From positions 1 through 7,280 of the forward strand of contig JBFWIL010000137.1 of assembly GCA_050256015.1 (NCBI GenBank): a stretch of 7,280 nucleotides of DNA. Direction: 5' to 3'. Both the position numbers and the translations under genes were made by a program. The notes under the pieces were generated by a model. It did not search any database. It saw only the letters and a list, made by a program, of their open reading frames with translations, and had not been told where the DNA came from. This document shows positions 1 to 5,059 of the stretch, piece by piece. Positions within the stretch are counted from its first letter, which is position 1. Each line of letters begins with the position of its first letter. The DNA is from JBFWIL01 sp050256015 (GTDB lineage: Bacteria; Bacteroidota; Bacteroidia; Bacteroidales; Prolixibacteraceae).

Positions 1-2
1 GT

Positions 3-758
3 GTAGTGGTTGGTTCGGTCGATCCTTACGCACAGGTTGCCGGTAAGGGAATAGAAAAAATGCGCCGGGCGGGAGTTGTGGTGGAGGTCGGAGTGCTTGG
101 AGAAGAATGTCTGGAGCTGAACCGTCGTTTTTTTACTTTTCACCGGCAAAAACGCCCCTATGTCATCCTGAAGTGGGCGCAAACGGTCGACGGTTATATT
201 GATGCAGACCGGTCTTACCCGGAACAGTATGGAAAACCCACCTGGATCAGCAATGAGTTATCGCGCAGGCTGGTGCACCGGCAGCGGTCGGAGGAAGCGG
301 CCGTCCTGATTGGCACTAATACCGTTTGCAAAGACAATCCCTCGCTGACAGTCAGGGAATGGTCGGGCAGACAGCCCGTCCGGCTTGTCCTTGACCGCCG
401 GAACAGACTTGACGACGGGCTCCGGGTGAAAGACGGAAGCGTTCCCACGGTTATCTTTACGGAAAAAGAGTTGGCAGGAAAGGCCGGACCGGAGTATGTA
501 CAGCTTGATTTCCGGGAGAACGTACCAGGGCAGGTCCTGAATTTTATGTATGAGCGGGAGCTCCAGTCGGTGGTGGTGGAAGGCGGGCGGCAGTTGTTAC
601 AGGCTTTCATTGACCGGGACCTCTGGGATGAAGCTCATGTGTATGTCGGAAACTGCTGGTTTGGCGGTGGGGTAAGGGCACCCCGTCTGAACAACAGACC
701 CCGGAAGACCGAACTACTCGACAATACCTTTCTGCAATGTTTTTATCGTTGCCCTTAG
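3..758 (+). CDS. ribD: RibD, riboflavin biosynthesis bifunctional deaminase/reductase, 3' part (5' end outside window)
   Basis: RibD deaminates the pyrimidine produced by GTP cyclohydrolase II and then reduces its ribosyl side chain, two cytosolic steps of riboflavin synthesis. The reading frame is open to the left edge, so the start and most of the N-terminal zinc deaminase domain are missing. The visible protein begins with the end of that domain (DPYAQVAGKGIEKMRRAG, then LNRRFF). The NADPH-dependent reductase domain follows, from about position 160: RPYVILKWAQTVDGYI, then WISNELSRRLVHRQR, then the cofactor-site-like VLIGTNTVCKDNPSLTVR, and near the end VVVEGGRQLLQAFI. Full-length RibD is usually about 330-370 residues, so roughly 100 or more are outside. 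It is convergent with recX and its coding sequence is richer in GC than the genes further right (66 of the first 120 bases). The GTG at position 6 is an internal codon, not the start. Identification is confident. Confidence 0.93.
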   Translation, partial: VVVGSVDPYAQVAGKGIEKMRRAGVVVEVGVLGEECLELNRRFFTFHRQKRPYVILKWAQTVDGYIDADRSYPEQYGKPTWISNELSRRLVHRQRSEEAAVLIGTNTVCKDNPSLTVREWSGRQPVRLVLDRRNRLDDGLRVKDGSVPTVIFTEKELAGKAGPEYVQLDFRENVPGQVLNFMYERELQSVVVEGGRQLLQAFIDRDLWDEAHVYVGNCWFGGGVRAPRLNNRPRKTELLDNTFLQCFYRCP

Positions 759-785
759 GTTTTTCAGGCGACCGGAAAATGATGG

Positions 786-1256
786 TCAGTCTTCTTCCGT
801 TTTCCCTATTACCGCCCGGATTACGTCTGGCTCAAACCCCCGGCTCAGGGCAAAACGGAACAGTTTTGCTTTCCGTTCATAGCGGCCGGCTGCCTTTATG
901 CCTTTGCTTTTTTCTTTTAGCAAGATCCTCAGGCAGTTTTTATAAGCTTCGGCTGTAATTTCACCCAGTGCTTCCCTGATCAGTGACCCTGGAATTTCTT
1001 CGGCTTTCAGGTGCCAGGTTATTTTGATCTTTCCCCAGCGGTTGAAATGAAATTTGTCGTGCACGTAGCTTCGCACAAAACGGGAAGGATTAATGAAATT
1101 CTCTTCCTTGAGTTTGCTGAGCACTGGAGCCGTTTCTTCTTCAGGAAGTCCCCAGTCCAGCATTTTCTTCCGGATGCTGCCCGGACTTTTTTCCGCCCGG
1201 CTGCACAAGACTGCTGCCCGTTCGTAAGCCTCCTGCTGTTGCTTGTTGAATGTCAT
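786..1256 (-). CDS. recX: RecX family regulatory protein
   Basis: RecX is a small all-helical cytosolic protein that binds RecA filaments and modulates recombination and the SOS response. This one has 156 residues, normal for the family. The sequence fits the three-helix repeat pattern: an N-terminal repeat (CSRAEKSPGSIRKKMLDWGL, residues 18-37), then a central repeat beginning ENFINPSRFVRSYVHDKF (52-69) and continuing NRWGKIKITWHLK (72-84). The WGKIKI signature is, from memory, characteristic of Bacteroidota RecX. The usual acidic pair of the central repeat (the DDerFA motif) is replaced by Asn-Pro before SRF. The ATG at 1256 is the natural start because an in-frame stop lies five codons upstream. 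No Shine-Dalgarno sequence is seen, as is common in this phylum. It converges on ribD and is divergent from the two-component genes. A -7-like element and a palindrome lie about 150-180 bases upstream. Function is known for the family; regulation here is inferred. Confidence 0.9.
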   Translation of the reverse strand: MTFNKQQQEAYERAAVLCSRAEKSPGSIRKKMLDWGLPEEETAPVLSKLKEENFINPSRFVRSYVHDKFHFNRWGKIKITWHLKAEEIPGSLIREALGEITAEAYKNCLRILLKEKSKGIKAAGRYERKAKLFRFALSRGFEPDVIRAVIGKTEED

Positions 1257-1362
1257 ATGAAAATAAGTTTATTAACGCACTTTTTTTTAATGTCTGGTTG
1301 TAATGTTTCCTTGTTTTTACTCCTTACAAAAAAAGCCTTTATGCTTAATCCTGTGCCCGGTC

Positions 1363-1387
1363 AAAGTATGCAACTCCAGCATATTTT
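1363..1387. repeat. Small stem-loop in the recX leader region
   Basis: AAAGTATGC (1363-1371) and GCATATTTT (1379-1387) can pair as a nine-base stem with one G-U wobble around the loop AACTCCA. On the plus strand the T-rich right arm looks like a weak terminator, but there is no plus-strand gene immediately upstream. On the minus strand the wobble becomes a mismatch. It lies 107-131 bases upstream of the recX start codon. It may have no function. Confidence 0.25.
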
Positions 1388-1402
1388 CTTGTTCCTGTCG
1401 GG

Positions 1403-1425
1403 ATTATATTGATAATCAATATAAT
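1403..1425. promoter_or_regulatory. Perfect 23-base palindrome, Fur-family-like operator candidate
   Basis: The left arm ATTATATTGAT (1403-1413), a single central A (1414) and the exact reverse complement of the left arm (1415-1425) make an uninterrupted perfect palindrome. The inner 19 bases match the classical 19-base Fur consensus (GATAATGATAATCATTATC) at 15 of 19 positions by eye, including the central TGATAATCA. It lies in the divergent intergenic region, 147 bases from the recX start and 157 from the regulator start. A dimeric repressor site is the simplest reading. Which protein binds is unknown, and AT-rich intergenic DNA can produce such symmetry by chance, though 11 perfect pairs is long. 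Confidence 0.5.
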
Positions 1426-1430
1426 AATAA

Positions 1431-1438
1431 CAAAGATA
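1431..1438 (-). promoter_or_regulatory. Candidate -7 promoter element for recX
   Basis: Read on the minus strand this is TATCTTTG, an exact match to the Bacteroidota -7 consensus TAnnTTTG. No good TTTG element is found at the expected -33 distance. If used, transcription would start near 1424, inside the palindrome at 1403-1425, giving a recX leader of about 170 bases and letting a palindrome-bound protein block the start site. Confidence 0.3.
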
Positions 1439-1465
1439 AAAAAGGAATCAACAGGGATGTATGAT

Positions 1466-1500
1466 TTTGTTTAAGAAATTGTGCTCAGCAGATAAATTTG
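1466..1500 (+). promoter_or_regulatory. Candidate Bacteroidota-type promoter for the response regulator operon
   Basis: TAAATTTG at 1493-1500 is an exact match to the -7 consensus TAnnTTTG. TTTG at 1466-1469 is a possible -33 element, but the 23-base spacing is somewhat longer than the usual 19-21 or so. Transcription would begin near 1507, about 75 bases before the regulator's start codon. The near-repeat AAATTGTGC / AAATTTGTGC (1476-1484 and 1494-1503) overlaps it and could be a binding site for the regulator itself. Confidence 0.42.
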
Positions 1501-1581
1501 TGCGAACTTCGTGTAAAAGAATATATGCCGATAATCCGACAGCTTACCGGCTTGTTTGGAATGGGTGAATATCAGTAAAGT

Positions 1582-2271
1582 ATGTCTATGAAAAATGATA
1601 TTTTGATTATTGAAGACGATACTCTTTTGCGGCAGGTGGTTGTCGATTTCCTGACTAAATCCGGATTCGATTGTACCGAAGCTGCTTCTGTTGCAGAAGG
1701 GAAAAATTATTTTGACAGGAAATTTTACCCCATCATTCTGCTGGATCTGGGCTTGCCCGACGGAGACGGATTGAACTGTATCCCGTTCGTTAAATCCATC
1801 TGGAATAAAACGGGCGTAATCATTATTTCCGCCCGGGATAAGCTGGAGGACCGGGTTGATGGGTTGAATCTGGGAGCAGATGATTATCTTGTGAAGCCAT
1901 TTCATTTATCTGAACTCAATGCCCGGATCAATGCGCTTCTGAGAAGAAATTACACGTATGAAAACCAGTTGCTGCAGTACGGGGAAATTACCCTGGATCC
2001 CCGGTCTGGCAGTGTAACGATTGGAAAGAACCTGGTTGATTTTAGCCGGAAAGAATTTGATTTGCTGATGTATTTCCTTGAAAACAGGAACAGGGTCCTG
2101 ACCAAGGAAAGTCTCTTTGAACACGTGTGGGGAGAAAATTCGGTATTCATGGACAATTCCGATTTTATCTACACCCACATGAACCGTCTGAGAAAGAAAA
2201 TTAAAGCATATACGGGAAAGGATTATATCCGGACAGTTTACGGATTTGGCTATAAACTTGAGATTCGTTAG
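1582..2271 (+). CDS. OmpR-family response regulator (receiver plus winged-helix DNA-binding domain)
   Basis: This is a cytosolic DNA-binding output protein of a two-component system. Residues 5-120 form a receiver domain: the acidic pocket is E11-D12-D13, the phosphate-accepting aspartate is D55 (ILLDLGLPDGDG), the switch residues are S83 and Y102, and the conserved lysine is K105 in YLVKPF. Residues from about 133 to the end form an OmpR/PhoB winged helix, with FSRKEFDLLMYFLEN, VLTKESLFEHVWG and the terminal hairpin VYGFGYKLEIR. Total length is 229 residues, typical of the family. Two ATG codons, at 1582 and 1588, could start it; 1582 is used here, and no Shine-Dalgarno sequence separates them. 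The histidine kinase follows after 110 bases, so the two are almost certainly a cognate pair. The downstream glycosyltransferase genes are plausible targets. All key residues are present, so phosphorylation should be functional. The exact orthologue (for example RprY- or PmrA-like) cannot be decided from sequence alone. Confidence 0.93.
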   Translation: MSMKNDILIIEDDTLLRQVVVDFLTKSGFDCTEAASVAEGKNYFDRKFYPIILLDLGLPDGDGLNCIPFVKSIWNKTGVIIISARDKLEDRVDGLNLGADDYLVKPFHLSELNARINALLRRNYTYENQLLQYGEITLDPRSGSVTIGKNLVDFSRKEFDLLMYFLENRNRVLTKESLFEHVWGENSVFMDNSDFIYTHMNRLRKKIKAYTGKDYIRTVYGFGYKLEIR

Positions 2272-2381
2272 TATGGAAACGAGTATGCCTGCGATGAAAT
2301 TAACAGGAAAAACAAAAGAAAAGTTTCCGGATGCGAAAACACGAATATAGCTTAGAAAAATCTAACCGAATTAATAATTAG

Positions 2382-3638
2382 ATGAAGCTTCTTGCAAAAA
2401 TAAACCGGTCGTATTTTAAATATGGCGTTCTGATCTTTCTTTTGGCTGATGTGCTCATCATCCTGTTGATCAACTTTATTCTGAAGCTTGAAATAGACCA
2501 GCAACTAAAACTGGAAGTAAACCAGATTGCAGAATCCATTCAGCTTCATGGTGATTTTCGGAACATTTACCCAACAGCCATGGCCAGGCGTATCGATGCG
2601 GATATCCAACAGGGGATACGCATTAAAGACACGCTGATTTATGACGAAATACAGCATAAGGCTGTTCCGTTCCGGGAGTATGCAAAAACGGTTCACATTG
2701 CCGGGAAGAGTTATTGCATTATCAGCCGGCAGATGCTGATGGAATTCGATGATTATTTTGTTCTTTACGCCAGTTTGATCTCTGTTGTGCTGGTTTTTGT
2801 TTTTGCCGGCATGTTTGTATTTGCCAGAAGGTTTAATGCCCGTATTTGGGAAATCTTCAATCAGAATGTCAAAAACATGAGGAGTTATTCGTTTGATCCG
2901 CCTTCCAGACTGACTTTGGCCCGGACCGGTATTGATGAATTTGATGAGCTGAATCTGACTTTGACAAGGATGTCGGATCGTCTGGAAAAAGATTATACCG
3001 CTACCAAGGAGTTTTCGGCCCATATGGCCCATGAGATGCAGACGCCACTGGCTATTATCCGGAATAAATGTGAACATTTGTTTTCCGATTCCAATTTAAG
3101 TGCCGGAACCGCAGGAATTTTGCGGGACATTTATTTGTCGGCTGACAGGCTGTCCGGGACATTAAAAGCACTTCTTTTGCTTGCAAAAATTGAGCACGGA
3201 CAGTTTCATGCGAATGATCTGATTTCTTTTAATGAACTGTTCAGGTTCTGGCAGGATGCCTTGAACGAAGTACTTATTGATCATCATCTGTCTGTTTCCG
3301 TTTCGGCAACAGCCAATTGCCGGTACAGAATGGATAAGCGACTAGCTAACTTGTTGGTACAAAATGTTTTTATTAATGCGGTAAAGCATTCTTCCAAGGG
3401 TGAAAAAATAGAAATTTTTCTTTCCAAAGGCCAGTTCCGTATTTCCAATCCTGGAGATAAAGCCATTGAGCATCCCCATAAGATTTTTGAGACATTTTAC
3501 AAAGAGTCTCCGCAAAGCGGGTCTACCGGTATAGGATTGGCTATTGTCAGAAAGATAGCGGATTATTACCGGATTAATATCACCTATTCTTTTAACAATT
3601 TTAAACATACCTTCATGTTCACTATGCCTTCCTGTTAG
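2382..3638 (+). CDS. Sensor histidine kinase, partner of the upstream regulator
   Basis: This is an inner-membrane sensor kinase of 418 residues. Transmembrane helix 1 spans about residues 14-35 and helix 2 about 126-148, enclosing a periplasmic sensor of roughly 90 residues with no domain I recognise. Residues 149-204 form a HAMP-like linker (DEFDELNLTLTRMSDRL) without the usual conserved proline. The dimerisation domain carries the H-box AHMAHEMQTPLAII, with H217 as the likely phosphorylated histidine. The ATPase domain has an N-box with N332 (NAVKHS), a reduced G1 box (ISNPGDK, residues 354-360), an F-box-like IFETFYK and a G2 box STGIGLAIVRK (381-391). A stop codon directly precedes the ATG at 2382, which fixes the start. 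The gene lies 110 bases after the regulator and is followed within about 55 bases by the GT2 gene, so one transcript is likely. The signal it senses is unknown; envelope stress or antimicrobial peptides are guesses based on the neighbours. Confidence 0.92.
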   Translation: MKLLAKINRSYFKYGVLIFLLADVLIILLINFILKLEIDQQLKLEVNQIAESIQLHGDFRNIYPTAMARRIDADIQQGIRIKDTLIYDEIQHKAVPFREYAKTVHIAGKSYCIISRQMLMEFDDYFVLYASLISVVLVFVFAGMFVFARRFNARIWEIFNQNVKNMRSYSFDPPSRLTLARTGIDEFDELNLTLTRMSDRLEKDYTATKEFSAHMAHEMQTPLAIIRNKCEHLFSDSNLSAGTAGILRDIYLSADRLSGTLKALLLLAKIEHGQFHANDLISFNELFRFWQDALNEVLIDHHLSVSVSATANCRYRMDKRLANLLVQNVFINAVKHSSKGEKIEIFLSKGQFRISNPGDKAIEHPHKIFETFYKESPQSGSTGIGLAIVRKIADYYRINITYSFNNFKHTFMFTMPSC

Positions 3639-3693
3639 TTTTTTGTTAGAATCGTTGGTTTTATTTGCACAGTTTAAGGCAAGAATTCTTTAT

Positions 3694-4410
3694 ATGCAGC
3701 ATACAGTGTTTGAAATGACTATTATCGTTCCAGTGTATAATGAGGAGGACAATCTGGAACGGGTCAGGGAGGAGTTATCCTCCTATCTGGCTACATCAAA
3801 ATACAAGTCGAAAGTGCTTTTTGTGAATGATGGTTCTACCGATGGCAGTCAGGCTTTGATTGAGGCTATCTGTCATAAATCCGGGCTGTTCTCTTTTGTT
3901 CGGCTGGATGCGAATTACGGACTGAGTACGGCCATTAAAGCGGGGATTGATCATGCAGATACGCCCTTTGTCGGCTATATCGATGCAGATCTGCAGACCA
4001 CGCCCTTTGATTTTGATTGCCTGTTGGAATACCGGAATGAATATGCGTTGGTAACCGGAATCCGACAGTACAGGAAAGATGGTCTGATAAAAAAGATGAG
4101 TTCAAAAATAGCAAACAGCTTTCGGCGTTTGATGATTCAGGATCAGGTGGAAGACACGGGGTGTCCGCTGAAAGTTATTAATACAGCATATGCAAAGAAA
4201 CTGCCCTCATTTAACGGGATGCATCGGTTTATTCCGGCACTGATCCTGATGCAGAAAGGAACAATCAAACAAATTCCGGTTCGTCATTTTCCCCGTATGG
4301 CTGGTGAAGCAAAATACCATTTGTTCAATCGTCTTCTGGGACCGTTTGCCGATTGTTTTGTCTATCGCTGGATGAAGAAACGGTACCTCGATTACCGGAT
4401 CCAAAACTAA
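3694..4410 (+). CDS. GT2-family glycosyltransferase, DPM1/ArnC-like polyprenyl-phosphate sugar synthase
   Basis: This enzyme is predicted to transfer a sugar from a nucleotide donor to a polyprenyl phosphate on the cytosolic face of the inner membrane. The GT-A fold motifs are in order: TIIVPVYNEEDNL (residues 9-20), FVNDGSTDGS with D46, the metal-binding D97-A-D99 in YIDADLQ, EDTGCPLKVI (153-162) and GMHRF (175-179). With the ATG at 3694 the protein has 238 residues. The frame is open further upstream to a TTG at 3643, and the ATG at 3715 is another option, lying just before the first strand. I prefer 3694 because the family begins shortly before this strand. There are no clear membrane helices at the C-terminus, unlike ArnC, which has two; in this respect it resembles soluble DPM1. 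The next gene starts five bases after its stop, supporting an operon. The donor sugar cannot be told from sequence. General family assignment is secure; the polyprenyl acceptor is inferred from motifs and context. Confidence 0.88.
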   Translation: MQHTVFEMTIIVPVYNEEDNLERVREELSSYLATSKYKSKVLFVNDGSTDGSQALIEAICHKSGLFSFVRLDANYGLSTAIKAGIDHADTPFVGYIDADLQTTPFDFDCLLEYRNEYALVTGIRQYRKDGLIKKMSSKIANSFRRLMIQDQVEDTGCPLKVINTAYAKKLPSFNGMHRFIPALILMQKGTIKQIPVRHFPRMAGEAKYHLFNRLLGPFADCFVYRWMKKRYLDYRIQN

Positions 4411-4415
4411 AGCCT

Positions 4416-5054
4416 GTGGCACATCAATCGGTGTATATAATAGGGTTTCTGGCGCAATCGCTATTTTCTGCCCGATTGATTGCCCAGTGGCTTTTGTCTG
4501 AAAAAGCGGGGAGAGTATTGTCTCCGTTAATCTTCTGGCAGTTAAGTATCCTGGCGTCCTGGTTGCTTTTCATTTATGGTTTGTTGCGTAACGATTTTGC
4601 CATCATCCTTGGGCAGGTCATCTCCTATCCCATTTACATCCGGAACCTCCAACTGCAACACAACTGGATAAAATTACCCCTGTTTTCCAGGTTTATAGCC
4701 ATTTCTGTTCCTGTACTTGTTTTTATTGTCATGATAGGAAACTGGAATTATCATTATCATCAGCTTTTTGAAAACAAGGATATTCCGGTGTTTTTGTTGA
4801 TCTGGGGGGTAACGGGACAGCTGATTTTTGCTTTTCGTTTTGTTTATCAATGGATTTATTCCGAACATCAGGGAGAATCCTGTCTGCCCCGGAATTTTTG
4901 GTTGATCAGCATCGGAGGCTCGCTTATGATTTTTACATATGCTGTTTACCGCCTTGATCCGGTTTTGATGATTGGTCAGTGTTTCGGTTTTTTCGTGTAT
5001 GTCCGGAACCTTATTCTGATACAGAAACAAAAATATAATGCATACGTAAAATAA
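4416..5054 (+). CDS. Tandem LAB_N-domain membrane protein, candidate lipid-linked sugar translocator
   Basis: The protein has about 212 residues and is almost entirely membrane-embedded. It contains two copies of the LAB_N domain (named for the N-terminus of some LpxB proteins). Copy 1 has Q14, R20, QW at 24-25, SEK at 28-30, FW at 40-41, GQ at 66-67 and YIRN at 74-77. Copy 2 has the same residues at a constant offset of 121: Q135, R141, QW 145-146, SE 149-150, FW 161-162, GQ 187-188 and YVRN 195-198. A single extra hydrophobic helix (about residues 91-109) joins them, giving a 3-1-3 helix plan as in PQ-loop/SWEET transporters. The start is GTG at 4416, five bases after the GT2 stop, or GTG at 4431; the frame has no ATG before the first helix. 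No LpxB catalytic domain is present. Lying between a polyprenyl sugar synthase and an ArnT-like transferase, it may flip the lipid-linked sugar, taking the role ArnE/F has elsewhere. Family is confident; transport is inference. Confidence 0.85.
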   Translation: MAHQSVYIIGFLAQSLFSARLIAQWLLSEKAGRVLSPLIFWQLSILASWLLFIYGLLRNDFAIILGQVISYPIYIRNLQLQHNWIKLPLFSRFIAISVPVLVFIVMIGNWNYHYHQLFENKDIPVFLLIWGVTGQLIFAFRFVYQWIYSEHQGESCLPRNFWLISIGGSLMIFTYAVYRLDPVLMIGQCFGFFVYVRNLILIQKQKYNAYVK

Positions 5055-5059
5055 AACCT

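Larger units (their letters stand above)
1257..1581. other. Intergenic regulatory region between divergent recX and response regulator
   Basis: This 325-base stretch has no convincing gene. Reading frames that enter it are antisense extensions of recX or of the regulator and show no recognisable protein. It is AT-rich and contains an 8-T run at 1281-1288, a stem-loop at 1363-1387, a perfect palindrome at 1403-1425, a -7-like element towards recX at 1431-1438, and a promoter-like pair towards the regulator at 1466-1500. The last stretch (1501-1581) would be the regulator's untranslated leader, and nothing distinctive was seen in it. Confidence 0.6.

Noticed and set aside
215..610. 131-residue minus-strand open frame inside ribD
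   Set aside because: It is antisense to a clear RibD reductase domain and shows no recognisable family features.
1011..1412. 133-residue plus-strand open frame over recX and into the intergenic region
   Set aside because: Most of it is antisense to recX, and the tail over 1257-1412 is low-complexity hydrophobic sequence with no family resemblance.
1471..1905. 144-residue minus-strand open frame over the promoter region and the start of the regulator
   Set aside because: It is antisense to the conserved receiver domain and would overlap the predicted promoter.
3642..3667. Promoter-like TTTG and TTTATTTG before the GT2 gene
   Set aside because: The -7 match has one mismatch in the important A, and the spacing to TTTG is only 14 bases.
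3643..3693. TTG start giving a 17-residue longer GT2 protein
   Set aside because: The extension lies outside the conserved fold, TTG starts are rare, and ATG codons at 3694 and 3715 are close to the first strand of the domain.
4353..4415. TTG start of the LAB_N protein inside the GT2 gene
   Set aside because: It would add 21 hydrophilic residues encoded by overlap with the GT2 C-terminus. GTG at 4416 or 4431 fits the family's N-terminus better.
4416..5054. Lipid-A-disaccharide synthase (LpxB), as the LAB_N name might suggest
   Set aside because: The protein consists only of two LAB_N units, and the LpxB catalytic domain is entirely absent.
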